This document shows, one piece after another, positions 17,401-27,835 of a stretch of 64,000 nt of DNA (its first letter is position 1; the number at the start of each line of letters is the position of its first letter). The DNA is from Volvox africanus. Taxonomy: Eukaryota > Chlorophyta > Chlorophyceae > Chlamydomonadales > Volvocaceae. The notes under the pieces are model-generated. The model had not been told where the DNA came from. It saw only the letters and a program-made list of their open reading frames with translations, and did no database searches. The stretch lies in NCBI GenBank assembly GCA_030268105.1, contig BSDZ01000094.1, forward strand, positions 3,754,501-3,818,500. The letters are read 5' to 3'. Position numbers and translations under genes: made by a program.

Positions 17401-18487
17401 CCTTCCGTAACAAACGGACGGCCTCCTTACGCCCGACTAGCTCTGGTTCGATTCGCGCGGCCATTGCGGTCACAGCGAAATTAACCATAGGCACCGCCTC
17501 AGTTTCGCCCTCCTTTGGTGTGACATGTTCGAACGACAGGAAAGGTACCTTAATCGACAGAGTACCCTTGCACATATGCAGGGTTGCGGTCTCCATGTCG
17601 ATGCGCGCGCGGTACTGTCGTAATGTCGACGACCCCATTATGTACGGTGCAGTCTCTGCTAAGCCCTGCAGCACGTACGGCCGGGTCACAACACGCAAAG
17701 GGCCTAACGATAGGCTAAGGGTAATCCTGCCCACGATGGGATGCTTACCCCCGTCAGCAAGGGTAACCTGTGGACAATCAGACGACTCTGGGGACAACCC
17801 CAGCGCATTCACCTCTGCGACAGAGATGAAGTCGTCGCTGGCACCGGTGTCAACAAGTGCCTTCAGAGTACGGCCATTCAAACCGATCTGAACCACAGGG
17901 ACACGGCTATCTACGAGCGACTGCCCAGCAGACAACGTTAGTGCACTTAAGGCGGGTCCGTAACCTACGGCACCCCCGTCAGGAGCTTCGTACCAAACGT
18001 CAACCGAGTAGGATAGGTGTGGCCACGGAGCCAACGTACCCTCCCGATCCACACCATTAAACAAAACGGTGCCCGGCTCGAACCGGTGGACATGCCGCAT
18101 ACCCCTTAACGATGCCTCTGCCTTGCGCCGACAGAAAGCGGGGAGTAAAACACATGCGGCAGTGTCTGGATATTGACGCCTACACCTCCTGTACATGGCC
18201 AACTGTTCCGACATCTCACGCAGAGACGAGGGGATGAACAAAACCACGTGGTTGGACAGATCGATAGACGACAGGGGACGGCGAGGTGTAAACACATTAC
18301 ACAACGGATCGAAGCAGAGAAGTCCCGTGCGTCCGTCAAGCGTGATGCGTCGCGCAATGACTCGCTCGATGTGTCCAAGTACACAAGGCAACAATGCCTT
18401 AACGGCTGGCCGTAAGGATGACCACCGACCACGCGTTAGTTCAGAAAACCCAGGTAGAGCCCCCTCCGCAGGAACCCGGGCAAGCCC
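14426..18487 (-). CDS. pol: LTR-2 Pol polyprotein
   Basis: An intact minus-strand pol with the same length and domain order as LTR-1 pol: protease DTG, RT (YLDD complement at 16754-16765), RNase H, integrase with HHCC and D,D,E, GPY motif and C-terminal chromodomain. The frame runs from just after the UAG at 18488-18490 to TGA at 14426-14428 with no interruption. It differs from LTR-1 pol by scattered substitutions, for example in the integrase (VWLHGIP for VRLHGVP) and near the chromodomain ([14 protein letters not shown]). None touches a catalytic residue I can see. A separate start is not evident, so expression as Gag-Pol is likely. Confidence 0.95.
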   Translation of the reverse strand, partial: GLARVPAEGALPGFSELTRGRWSSLRPAVKALLPCVLGHIERVIARRITLDGRTGLLCFDPLCNVFTPRRPLSSIDLSNHVVLFIPSSLREMSEQLAMYRRCRRQYPDTAACVLLPAFCRRKAEASLRGMRHVHRFEPGTVLFNGVDREGTLAPWPHLSYSVDVWYEAPDGGAVGYGPALSALTLSAGQSLVDSRVPVVQIGLNGRTLKALVDTGASDDFISVAEVNALGLSPESSDCPQVTLADGGKHPIVGRITLSLSLGPLRVVTRPYVLQGLAETAPYIMGSSTLRQYRARIDMETATLHMCKGTLSIKVPFLSFEHVTPKEGETEAVPMVNFAVTAMAARIEPELVGRKEAVRLLRKGAHGLLLRPRVSCCVTTAQISADPEVEALLSQYEDVFKDIPGLPPMRPVDHTIPLMPGAQPTARPMYRLSPLELDEVKRQVTDLLAKGMIRPSTSPYSAPILFVGKKDGTLRMCIDYRGLNANTVKNRYPLPRVDDLLDKLKGSAYFSSIDLQQGYNQIRIAASDIPKTAFRTPFGHFEYTVLSFGLTNAPATFQAVMDRMFRPFIDRFVVCYLDDILVYSKTREEHLEHLRLVLDVMRREQLFAKRAKCFWAQPQVEYLGHIVSATGVKMDPRKVAVVRDWPAPQNLTELRKFLGLTNYFRKFIEKYSIIAAPLTNLTRKGVFVSLESWTSQCQRAFEELKRIVAEDVTLAFPDYSLPFRVEVVSDASIFGSGAVLLQEGRPIAFTSKKFSGAEIRYTTGEQELLAVLHALKEWRCYLEGRPFTLKTDHKPLTFLQSVPTLNRRQARWMEYLARFNCTWEYISGKLNIADALSRHPSLHAAILAAPVVRPRSEEVPIATDLAERLKVAYSADAWFTDPANVENLRKQNGLWLRTEGAATQIVVPNDDALRYDILARFHEDPLAGHPGSKRLIDLVQRSFWWPRLAKDAANFVQTCSLCQRNKALSGKGHGLLQPLPVPDAPWESVSMDFVVALPKTEGGYDAVFIMVDRLTKMVHLAPCTSSCTAEQTARLFFDNVVWLHGIPKNVISDRGGQFTSKFWEALCKLVGMRVNLSTAYHPQTDGQTERTNRTLGDMLRNYAGRTPLVWDTYLTAAEFALNNAVNRSTGKSPFFLNYGFHPALPVWRELEVNVPAAKLFAKSFMSRITDAKSCLDAAQQRTTEYYNKSKQDVTFLEGQLVLLSTKNLRSLADGSRKLLPRWIGPYPVVRMVGNVAVELALPADMPIHPTFHVSLVRPYRGTEPVPEPANAPAAIEPVPETWIAGKQKFYDVERVLDYRARRVGRHRRKRTVHEYLVKWTGYTDEHNSWEPARNFSQEMKPLLKEARKRATQAQ

Positions 18488-18490
18488 CTA
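18449..18490 (-). promoter_or_regulatory. LTR-2 gag/pol UAG and stem-loop
   Basis: UAG on the minus strand at 18488-18490. The stem arms are 18474-18480 and 18449-18455 (CCCGGGU with ACCUGGG), with the same 7-nt spacer and 18-nt loop as LTR-1. Confidence 0.6.
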
Positions 18491-19723
18491 TTTCGGCTGA
18501 GGTACAAACGGCGGCATTAGAGGGCAATCCTTCGTAGAATGGCTCTCCGCACACCGTAGACAAACGTTGGCCAATTTTCGACGCTCGAATTCGGAACGAT
18601 TGCAATTCCATTTTGGCATAAATGTGTCGTCCGTACGAGTACGCTTCGCATTGGGGTCGGAACGCTGTGCGGCTGCCGACGACGGCGCACCACCACGCTT
18701 CCTGTTCCTAGCTGGGTCCGAGCTCGGACCTGCCCCTCCTGTACCACGGACACCCGAGCTAGCGCCCCCGCGCGCCTTGCGTTGCCCGTTGCTGCGTCGC
18801 GTCGCGGCAGTAGGCGTGGGGCGGGTCGCGCCGAGGTCCTGGTCGAGAGCTACAGCTTCCCCAAGCGGATCCTGCACTTGCACGGCATTTGCACGAGGGG
18901 CAGACTTGACTTCTTCCTCGCCGGCAAGAAGTCGTATCTCCGCGCCCTTAGCAAAAGCGACCAACGCGTCATACGACTTGATCTGCGCTCCAACCAAGTC
19001 AGTGGCGCACCATTTAGCCAAAAGTTTCGTTAGGCCTCGCCTAAACCAAAAGACACGCTCAGATTCGGTGAGGTCAGCAATGGGAGTCACAAGTGCTTCG
19101 AAGCGTGACTGGTACGCAGGTACATTTTCATCCCGACGCATGTGGTAGCTACCCGCTGCCAAAACGTTACGAGCTTCCACATCGCGTGCTTGAACCTCAG
19201 TAGCGAATCGTGCGAGCAAAGCGGCGATTAACTCGTCAAAAGTATAGCTGCCCCGGGCGTTGGTCCAATTGCGATACCAGTCCTTCGCTGCGCCCTCGAG
19301 GGTGTTACCAACGAAGAGACACCTGATACCGTCATTATCGCCACCATGAACAGCCTGGAGATACTTTTTAGCGTCACGCACGTACGCACGAGTTGCATCG
19401 GCTATGCTATGCCCTGGTGTCTTGTCGGTCAGCAAAATATTGAGCCTAGGAACGGGAATCGACAATCTCATCACCTCAGGGATGTCATCATGCCCTCGAG
19501 CTTGAGGTAATGGCAGAACCCTTGGTCCAGCAGGGTTGTCCATATTCGTGTTCACTGCTGAATGTGGCACAATTAAGTGAGCAGGGGTCTGAAGGAAAAG
19601 GGGCTCTTGAGTGGCTCGCGCGCCAACAGTCTCAAGACCTCTATCCGGCGCTCTAGCAGCTACAACGAAATCGGGTTGGCTAGCTAGGCTAGTGTGCGGC
19701 GTATCGTCGTGTTCCGCGGACAT
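18488..19723 (-). CDS. gag: LTR-2 Gag polyprotein (411 aa)
   Basis: An intact minus-strand gag, the same length as LTR-1 Gag, with capsid region, basic linker and the short zinc knuckle CLRCAESHSTKDC. The ATG is at 19723 and the UAG at 18488-18490. Pol follows in the same frame. A few substitutions distinguish it from LTR-1 (for example NILLTDK for NISLTDK, NPAGP for NTAGP). Confidence 0.93.
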   Translation of the reverse strand: MSAEHDDTPHTSLASQPDFVVAARAPDRGLETVGARATQEPLFLQTPAHLIVPHSAVNTNMDNPAGPRVLPLPQARGHDDIPEVMRLSIPVPRLNILLTDKTPGHSIADATRAYVRDAKKYLQAVHGGDNDGIRCLFVGNTLEGAAKDWYRNWTNARGSYTFDELIAALLARFATEVQARDVEARNVLAAGSYHMRRDENVPAYQSRFEALVTPIADLTESERVFWFRRGLTKLLAKWCATDLVGAQIKSYDALVAFAKGAEIRLLAGEEEVKSAPRANAVQVQDPLGEAVALDQDLGATRPTPTAATRRSNGQRKARGGASSGVRGTGGAGPSSDPARNRKRGGAPSSAAAQRSDPNAKRTRTDDTFMPKWNCNRSEFERRKLANVCLRCAESHSTKDCPLMPPFVPQPK

Positions 19724-20026
19724 GGAGCACGAAACGATACCCTAGTTTTGCGTAATAGAAGCCGACTTCTATCGCAAAGGCAAGAGTACAAAGCGATTCG
19801 GTGAGCCTACCGACAGTACTCTTGAGAAGATTCAGCAAACTCAGCAAGTAATTGCCCAGCTGAGTCCTGATCTCCGTAGTTTGGGCAATGAGAGTCGCCA
19901 ACTGGTCCGGACGAACGCCGGTCTCAGTCGCCGCGGCAAGCAATGCCGGTGCACTGAGATTACCTGCGACTCAGAGCGTACACTTACACAACAAGTGCAG
20001 CAATCTAAGTAAAAGCAATTAAACAA

Positions 20027-20122
20027 TTACAAACCGGAAGCGGCGGCGTCCAAAACGGCGCGATCTAGGTCTTCGGCAAAAGTATCTAGCGGTCCTCGTG
20101 GTTCGTCGCTGGAACTCGCCAT
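20027..20122 (-). CDS. LTR-2 leader ORF (31 aa)
   Basis: The same small leader ORF as in LTR-1, between primer site and gag, starting at 20122. The candidate intron and the second open stretch (down to 19689) are also kept. Confidence 0.4.
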   Translation of the reverse strand: MASSSDEPRGPLDTFAEDLDRAVLDAAASGL

Positions 20123-20171
20123 AGAAAGAACCTACTTCCGATTAGACAAAGAGAGACAGTTAGGCAACGAA

Positions 20172-20186
20172 CCTGTCTCGATACCA
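20172..20186 (-). promoter_or_regulatory. LTR-2 primer-binding site
   Basis: TGGTATCGAGACAGG on the minus strand, 3 bp from the 5' LTR. Confidence 0.8.
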
Positions 20187-20189
20187 AAT

Positions 20190-21013
20190 TGTTGTACCTC
20201 TCGTTCGCGTTTGCTCATGAGTATCTGCACGTCTGGAGACTATCGACACCGATGCGCGAGCACTTGCAAGTACAGCAAGGCAAGCGAGAGCAAACAGAGA
20301 CAGCGGAAGACTTCAAGACGAAGAGAGATATAACTTACGGTCTTACAGGTCGGAATGATGCAATGGACGAAATCGCCGTCAGCGCCGGAAGCAAGCAATC
20401 ATCACGCGGCGGTGATTAGCGAAGTTCAGGCTTAGCTCGGGCTAAGTAGAATAGTGTATAGAAATAGTAATTTAGAACACACGAGTGTTCTCCGGTATCG
20501 GATATCTTGTCTAGCTTAGCCGTCCTCGCATCTGTTATACTGGTAACATCGCAGCGCCGTACGATTCACATTAGGAGGCCGATCCTAGATGTGACAACCC
20601 TACTGCGTCTAGGCGATGTCTACGCATGATAACGTATAAGCCTTTCCGGCATTCGCATGATGCAAGGGTCCGGATAACGATATCCGGTTGCAGGGCATGC
20701 ATCGCGACAAGTGCGGCGCTCTCAACGTGTGCTTTAATGAAGTAATATTATATCAGATAATATTACTTATCGTTTTGTAGCACGAGCATAATGCGCACTT
20801 CAATGCTTCGGTTATTCATGCATGCTAGGCGGATTTGCCATGATGCGATGTCGCGATGGGTAATGACAACATGTCATATGCATATATAAATGTATGCGAA
20901 TACATTTATATCATGCAGATTCATTCATATGTAATGCGTTCATCACAAAAGCACTTCGACTCATAGGATCGCGTCGACCTACGCGTCGACGGGAAATGAA
21001 CCGTAGCACAACA
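20190..21013 (-). repeat. LTR-2 5' LTR (824 bp)
   Basis: Right LTR, the element's 5' LTR, matching 13543-14366 apart from one visible difference. It ends at 21013 followed by the duplication CAACA. Confidence 0.95.
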
Positions 21014-21018
21014 CAACA

Positions 21019-22858
21019 AGCCCTCGATGCTAGGCCGCACTCACCACACCTACTACAGCAGCTCGTAGATGCCCAAGCAAGACTGGCTAGGGTGCATATT
21101 GAGGACAACGCCAGGGCAGCAAAAAAGACCCGGGTCCACTGGTTACACGCAGGAGAGCGTCCTGGCCCAGCTCTGACAACCTTCCTGCAAACCCAAATCC
21201 AGGACCAGCAAACAGCCCCAGTGGCCCTCCAGGCACACTCAGGCCGACTGGTCACAAATCCAACACAGCTACCACAGGTGGTAGCGGACTTTTGGGCAGG
21301 GGTATGCAGAGCCCCAGACTTCACCACTCCTGAAGATCGCCAGTCAGTGCTAACCCAGTTAGCAGCAGCCAACATCCGACTCCCTGAGGAAGCTGACGAA
21401 GTGGTTGGGTCCCCGACCATCGCTGTGTCTGAGCTGGGTTTCGCACTGAAGAAGAGCCAGCCAGGCAAAGCACCCGGATGGGATGGCATCCCAACGGATC
21501 TGTACCGCAAGTTCTGGCCAGAGATTGGCCATACCATGGCAGCCCTCTTCACGGCTATCGGCAAAACAGGGCAGGTGCCAACAGGCTTTCTGGATGGTAT
21601 CATTAAGGTGCTTTACAAGAAGGGAGACCCCAAACAGCCTGGCAATTACCGCCCTATCACGCTGCTTTGCTCGGACTACCGCTTGCTGGCCAAGGTGCTG
21701 GCGAATCGCCTAGGGCCAGCCCTGGGACGAATCATCAGCCCCGAGCAGTCAGCTTTTCTGCCCAAGAGGCTCATTGGGGCCAGTGTTCTCTTTCTACGCC
21801 ATCTGCCTCATCTCTTACGGAAATTGAACCGCCAAGGTCTGCTGGCCTTCCTGGACTTCACGAAAGCTTATGACACAGTGGACCGCAACTTCCTGATGGG
21901 GGCAATGGAGGCGATGGGAGCAGGCCCACAGCTTTGCAGTTGGACCCGGATATTGCTTAGCAACACGCGGGCAAGAGCCATGATGAACGGTTTCAAATCC
22001 AGGCTTGTTAAAATGGAAGCAGGGGTAAGACAGGGTTGCCCCCTAGCACCCCTGCTGTATCTCTTTGTTGCCCAGGCCTTGTTCAGCTGGCTAAAGAGCC
22101 AAGAGATAGGCCTCCGCCTATTGCCTTCAGATGAAGACAGGGTCACAGCCTGTCAGTTTGCTGACGATGCAGAAGTGGCCCTTGAAGGAGAGGAATCCGT
22201 GCCAGCCTTCCTTGAAGTCATGGATACGTTTGCCCGGGCATCAGGTCAACGCCTGAACCTGGATAAGATGGAACTCCTACCCATAGGGGCTGTGGACGAC
22301 CACCGTCAGGGAAGCACAATAAATGGCCTGAAGGTGGTCACCACTGCGACAGCCCTTAACTTGCCAATGGACAACCAAGTGCAGCCGTCCCAACCAGACT
22401 GGCCTGAGATGCTAGCACTGGCCTACACGAGGATGCAACGCCTAGCCCATTATCCGCTCTCTGCCTTTGGTCGGGCTGCAGCAGTCTCAAGCTATTGCCT
22501 GCAAACAGTCACTTGGCATATGGAGCATGGTGGACCACCTCCAGATACCACTCTGACCTACATTGAACGCTTAGCTGCTCGCCTTGTAGATCGGCAACAG
22601 GGCCCAGAAGACCAGGGCCAGCGCTTCACTGGAGTACCTAGCAGACTCTTGGTGGGACACCCATCAACTGGTGGTTTTGGCCTACTGCCCCTCAGGCAAC
22701 ACATTCGGGCAAGACAAGCAATGTGGGCAGTGCGATTCATCCGAGGGGCCCTGATGGCCAGGAGTGAGGGAGAGAGGGTAACGCTTATGGACACGGCGAT
22801 GAATACGGTTGCTGAAGAAGAGGAAGAGCCTGCTACTAGTAGTAATGTTCTAAGCCTC
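21019..22858 (+). pseudogene. ORF2: LINE-2 ORF2 piece 3: reverse transcriptase
   Basis: This piece carries the LINE reverse transcriptase that makes cDNA at the nicked target. Motifs run in order: GKAPGWDGIP (about 21459-21490), NYRPITLL (about 21645-21670), FLDFTKAYD with the first catalytic Asp (about 21848-21875), VRQGCPLAP (about 22026-22053) and QFADD with the catalytic Asp pair (22157-22168). FADD and the following GGFGLLPL motif fit the L1 lineage rather than R1/I types, which usually have YADD. The frame is open across the whole piece and continues in frame at 35465. It is cut at 22858 by LTR-3. All RT core residues I can see are present, so the RT was functional in sequence before the split. 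Confidence 0.88.
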
Positions 22859-23682
22859 TGTTGTGCTACGGTTCATTTCCCGCCGACGCGTAGGTCGACG
22901 CGATCCTACGAGGCGAAGTGCTTTTGTGATAAACGCATTACATATGAATGAATCTGCATGATATAAATGTATTCGCATACATTTATATATGCATCTGGCA
23001 TGTTGTCATTATCCATCGCGACATCGCATCATGGCAAATCCGCCTAGCATGCGTGAATGACCAAATCATTGAAGTGCGCATTATGCTCGTGCTACGAAAC
23101 GATAAGTAATATTATCTGATATAATATTACTTCATTACAGCACACGTTGAGAGCGCCGCACTCGTCGCGATGCATGCCCTGCAACTGGATATCGTTATCC
23201 GGACCCTTGCATCATGCGAATGCCGGAAAGGCTTATACGTTGTTATGCGTAGACACCGCCTAGACGCAGTAGGATTGTCACATCTAGGATCGGCCTCCTG
23301 ATGTGAATCGTACGGCATTGCGATGCTGCGAGTATAACAGATGCGAGGACGGCTAAGCTAGACAAGACATTCGATACCGGAGAACACTCGTGTGTTCTAT
23401 ATTACTATTTCTATACACTATTCTACTTAGCCCGAGCTAAGCCTGAACTTCGCTAATCACCGCCGCGTGATGATTGCTTGCTTCCGGCGCTGACGGCGAT
23501 TTCGTCCATTGCATCGTTCCGATCCGTAAGACTGTAAGTTATATCTCTCTTCGTCTTGAAGTCTTCCGCTGTCTCTGTTTGCTCTCGCTTGCCTTGCTGT
23601 ACTTGCAAGTGCTCGCGCATCGGTGTCGATAGTCTCCAGACGTGCAGATACTTATGAGCAAACGCGAACGAGAGGTACAACA
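22859..23682 (+). repeat. LTR-3 5' LTR (824 bp)
   Basis: A complete LTR. Near the U3 side it has a 12-bp stem ATATAAATGTAT/ATACATTTATAT and a 12-bp stem AAGTAATATTAT/ATAATATTACTT. Its CCGGATA stem carries one C-to-T change (CTGGATA), which still pairs as G-U in RNA. The segment reading ATTTCTATACACTATTC resembles the LTR-2 and LTR-5 subtype. Confidence 0.93.
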
Positions 23683-23685
23683 ATT

Positions 23686-23700
23686 TGGTATCGAGACAGG
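23686..23700 (+). promoter_or_regulatory. LTR-3 primer-binding site
   Basis: TGGTATCGAGACAGG, 3 bp inside the 5' LTR. Confidence 0.8.
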
Positions 23701-23749
23701 TTCGCTGCCTAACTGTCTCTCTTTGTCTAATCGGAAGTAGGTTCTTTCT

Positions 23750-23845
23750 ATGGCGAGTTCCAGCAACGAACCACGAGGACCGCTAGATACTTTTGCCGAA
23801 GACTTAGGCCGCGCCGTTTTGGACGCCGCCGCTTCCGGTTTGTAA
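23750..23845 (+). CDS. LTR-3 leader ORF (31 aa)
   Basis: The same leader ORF as in LTR-1 with minor substitutions. The downstream open stretch (to 24183) is also kept, with F for V and K for N changes, so its frame tolerates substitutions without stops. Confidence 0.4.
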   Translation: MASSSNEPRGPLDTFAEDLGRAVLDAAASGL

Positions 23846-24148
23846 TTGTTTAATTGCTTTTGCTTAGATTGCTGCACTTGTTGTGTAAGTGTACGCTCTG
23901 AGTCGCAGGTAATCTCAGTGCACCGGCATTGCTTGCTGCGGCGACTGAGACCGGCTTTCGTCCGGACCAGTTGGCGACTCTCATTGCCCAAACTACGGAG
24001 ATCAGGACTCAGCTGGGCAAGTACTTGCTGAGTTTACTGAATCTTCTCAAGAGTACTGTCGGTAGGCTCACCGAATCGCTTTGTACTCTTGCCTTTGCGA
24101 TAGAAGTCGGCTTCTATTACGCAAACCTAGGGTATCATTTCGTGTTCC

Positions 24149-25384
24149 ATGTCCGCGGAACACGACGATACGCCGCACACTAGCCTAGCTAGCCAACCCG
24201 ATTTTGTTGTGGCTGCTAGAGCACCGGATAGAGGTCTTGAGACTGTTGGCGCGCGAGCCACTCAAGAGCCCCTTTTCCTTCAGACCCCTGCTCACTTAAT
24301 TGTGCCGCATTCAGCAGTGAACACGAATATGGACAACACTGCTGGACCAAGGGTTCTGCCATTACCTCAAGCTCGAGGGCATGATGACATCCCTGAGGTG
24401 ATGAGATTGTCGATTCCCGTTCCTAGGCTCAATATTTCGCTGACCGACAAGACACCAGGGCATAGCATAGCCGATGCAACTCGTGCGTACGTGCGTGACG
24501 CTAAAAAGTATCTCCAGGCTGTTCATGGTGGCGATAATGACGGTATCAGGTGTCTCTTCGTTGGTAACACCCTCGAGGGCGCAGCGAAGGACTGGTATCG
24601 CAATTGGACCAACGCCCGGGGCAGCTATACTTTTGACGAGTTGGTCGCCGCTTTGCTCGCACGATTCGCTACTGAGGTTCAAGCACGCGATGTGGAAGCT
24701 CGTAACGCTTTGGCAGCCGGTAGCTACCACATGCGTCGGGATGAAAATGTACCTGCGTACCAGTCACGCTTCGAAGCACTTGTGACTCCCATTGCTGACC
24801 TCACCGAATCTGAGCGTGTCTTTTGGTTTAGGCGAGGCCTAACGAAACTTTTGGCTAAATGGTGCGCCACTGACTTGGTTGGAGCGCAGATCAAGTCGTA
24901 TGACGCGTTGGTCGCTTTTGCTAAGGGCGCGGAGATATGACTCCTTGCCGGCGAGGAAGAAGTCAAGTCTGCCCCTCGTGCAAATGCTGTGCAAGTGCAG
25001 GATCCGCTTGGGGAAGCTGTAGCTCTCGACCAGGACCTCGGCGCGACCCGCCCCACGCCTACTGCCGTGACGCGACGCAGCAACGGGCAACGCAAGGCGC
25101 GCGGGGGCGCTAGCTCGGGTGTCCGTGGTACAGGAGGGGCAGGTCCGAGCTCGGACCCAGCTAGGAACAGGAAGTGTGGTGGTGCGCCGTCGTCGGCAGC
25201 CGCACAGCGTTCCGACCCCAACGCGAAGCGTACTCGTACGGATGACACATTTATGCCAAAATGGAATTGCAATTGTTCCGAATTCGAGCATCGAAAATTG
25301 GCCAACGTTTGTCTACGGTGTGCGGAGAACCATTCCACGAAGGATTGCCCTCTAATGCCGCCGTTTGTACCTCAGCCGAAATAG
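24149..25384 (+). pseudogene. gag: LTR-3 gag with one premature TGA
   Basis: Gag of 412 codons as in LTR-1, but codon 264 is TGA at 24938-24940 where the other copies read CGA (ATA CGA CTT). This is one C-to-T change at a CpG, and it cuts the protein before the basic linker and zinc knuckle. The frame is otherwise open and ends at UAG 25382-25384. The first knuckle Cys onwards reads CLRCAENHSTKDC. Without suppression the product would be a 263-residue capsid-only Gag. Confidence 0.92.
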
Positions 25385-25423
25385 GGGCTTGCCCGGGTTC
25401 CTGTGGAGGGGGCACCACCTGGG
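25382..25423 (+). promoter_or_regulatory. LTR-3 gag/pol UAG and stem-loop
   Basis: UAG at 25382-25384. The arms CCCGGGU (25392-25398) and ACCUGGG (25417-25423) are kept although the loop reads CACC where LTR-1 has CUCU. Loop variation with conserved arms supports a structural role. Confidence 0.6.
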
Positions 25424-26985
25424 ATTTCTGAACTAACGCGTGGTCGGTGGTCATCCTTACGGCCAGCCGTTAAGGCATTGTTGCCTTGTGTACTTGGACA
25501 CATCGAGCGAGTCATTGTGCGACGCATCACGCTTGACGGACGCACGGGACTTCTCTGCTTCGACCCGTTGTGTAATTTGTTTACACCTCGCCGTCCCCTG
25601 TCGTCTATCGATCTGTCTAACCACGTGGTTTTGTTCATCCCCTCGTCTCTGCGTGAGATGTCGGAACAGTTGGCCATATACAGGAGATGTAGGCGTCAAT
25701 ATCCAGGCACTGCCGCATGTGTATTACTCCCTGCTTTCTGTCGGCGCAAGGCAGAGGCATCGTTAAGGGGTATGCGGCATGTCCACCGGTTCGAGCCGGG
25801 CACCGTTTTGTTTAATGGTGTGGATTGGGAGGGTACGTTGGCTCCGTGGCCACGCCTATCCTACTCGGTTGACGTTTGGTACGAAGCTCCTGATGGGGGT
25901 GCCGTTGGTTACGGACCCGCCTTAAGTGCACTGACGTTGTCTGCTGGGCAGTCGCTCGTAGATAACCGTGTCCCTGTGGTTCAGATCGGTTTGAATGGCC
26001 GTACTCTGAAGGCACTTGTTGACACCGGTGCCAGCGACGACTTCATCTCTGTCGCAGAGGTGAACGTGCTGGGGTTGTCCCCAGAGTCGTCTGATTGTCC
26101 ACAGGTTACCCTTGCTGACGGGGGTAAGCATCCCATCGTGGGCAGGATTACCCTTAGCCTATCGATAGGCCCTTTGCGTGTTGTGACCCGGCCGTACGTG
26201 CTGCAGGGCTTAGCAGAGACTGCACCGTACATAATGGGGTCGTCGACATTACGACAGTACCGCGCGCGCATCGACATGGAGACCGCAACCCTGCATATGT
26301 GCAAGGGTACTCTGTCGATTAAGGTACCTTTCCTGTCGTTCGAACATGTCACACCAAAGGAGGGCGAAACTGAGGCGGTGCCTATGGTTAATTTCGCTGT
26401 GACTGCAATGGCCGCGCGAATCGAACCAGAGCTAGTCGGGCGTAAGGAGGCCGTCCGTTTGTTACGGAAGGGTGCCCACGGACTGCTTTTAAGGCCGCGG
26501 GTGAGCTGTTGTGTCACCACCGCGCAGATTTCTGCGAATCCTGAGGTTGAGGCCCTACTGTCGCAGTATGAGGACGTCTTTAAAGATATCCCTGGCCTAC
26601 CACCTATGCGTCCTGTTGATCACACAATCCCTCTCATGCCTGGAGCGCAGCCTACGGCCCGGCCAATGTACAGGTTGAGTCCATTGGAACTGGACGAGGT
26701 GAAGCGCCAGGTGACGGATTTGCTCGCGAAGGGTATGATACGCCCCAGCACATCCCCGTATTCTGCACCGATTTTATTTGTCGGTAAGAAGGATGGGACC
26801 TTGCGCATGTGCATCGATTACCGGGGGTTGAATGCGAATACGATGAAAAATCGCTACCCTTTGCCACGCGTTGACGACCTGTTGGATAAGCTGAAGGGCT
26901 CGGCTTATTTTTCCTCAATTGACTTACAACAGGGCTACAATCAGATTCGCATCGCTGCCTCTGATATCCCGAAAACCGCTTTTCG
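25385..26985 (+). pseudogene. pol: LTR-3 pol, N-terminal part (protease and RT start), cut by LTR-4
   Basis: Open in frame from the UAG through the aspartic protease (DTG at 26021-26029) and the first RT motifs ([12 protein letters not shown]), up to KTAFR, where LTR-4 is inserted. The last five bases (26981-26985, TTTCG) are the LTR-4 target duplication. The reading frame resumes without shift at 32131. Read through the insertion, translation would stop a few codons inside the LTR-4 LTR. Confidence 0.93.
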
Positions 26986-27819
26986 TGTTGTGCCTCTCCT
27001 TAGGGTTTGCTCATAGGTATCTGCACGTCTGGGGACTTTTGATACCGATGCACAAGCACTTGCAAGTACATCAAGGCATTTGAGAGCAAACAGAGACAGC
27101 GGAAGACTTCAGAGCAAGGAGAGATATAACTTACAATCATATATCAACGAAGCAATGCAGGGACGCGATCGCCGTCAGCGCCGGAAGCAAGCGTTCATCA
27201 CGCGGCGTTGATTAGCGAAGTTTAGGCTTAGCTCGGGCTAAGATGATAGAGCAACTAGCAATAGTTGAGTTGAACACACGAGTGTTCCATAGGCATAAGA
27301 ATGTTTTGTCTGCTCTCCTTAGCCGTCCTCGCATCTGTTATACTCACGATATCTCTACGCCGTACAATGCACACTAGGAGGCCAACCCTAAGTGCGGCAA
27401 ACCCTACTGCGTATCTGCGATATCCACGTATAACAACCGATAAGCCTTTCCGGCATTCGCATGATGCAAGGGTCCGAATAGCAATATTCGGTTGCAAGTC
27501 ATCATCGCGACTAGTGCGGTGCTCGCAAAGCATGCCGCAACAACGTAATATTATAACAAATAATATTACTTAACAGTACATGACATGAGCATGCCGCGCG
27601 CCTGTGCTTCTCTGAGCATTGCATATGTTAGGCGTATCATCGGTGATGCGATGTGTCGTGATGCATAGCATTAACATGCTAATTATATGTAAATGTATGC
27701 AAATACATTTATATGCATGCGAGTTCATTCATGGTCATCATGCATTCATCAAGTCAGCACTTCGCCTCGTAGCGTCGCATTGACCTACACATCGGCGGGA
27801 AATGAACCGTGGCACAACA
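26986..27819 (-). repeat. LTR-4 3' LTR (834 bp)
   Basis: Left LTR, which looks identical to 31292-32125. A block of about 37 bp (GATAAGCCTTTCCGGCATTC and onward, near 27449-27485) is unchanged from the other subtypes, although its surroundings have diverged. Confidence 0.93.
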
Positions 27820-27835
27820 ATTATCCCCCCTCCCG
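27820..27835 (-). promoter_or_regulatory. LTR-4 polypurine tract
   Basis: On the minus strand CGGGAGGGGGGATAAT, identical to LTR-1, next to the 3' LTR. It is preserved although the coding region is dead. Confidence 0.85.

Larger units (their letters stand above)
13543..21013 (-). mobile_element. LTR-2: intact chromovirus on the minus strand, TSD CAACA
   Basis: A 7471-bp element with 824-bp LTRs, flanked by CAACA at 13538-13542 and 21014-21018. LINE-3 (61311-61330) shows the unoccupied site. The target duplication happens to equal the last five bases of the LTR. Internal length is 5823 bp, the same as LTR-1, and gag and pol are open. The LTRs differ at one position seen by eye (ATGCCATATG against ATGTCATATG near 14227/20873), so this is one of the youngest insertions. 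Its LTRs belong to a different subtype from LTR-1. Confidence 0.96.

Noticed and set aside
17352..17891. Long open frames antisense to pol (about 179 codons, repeated in every copy)
   Set aside because: They repeat because pol repeats. Their proteins have no recognisable domain and they follow the codon structure of the sense gene.
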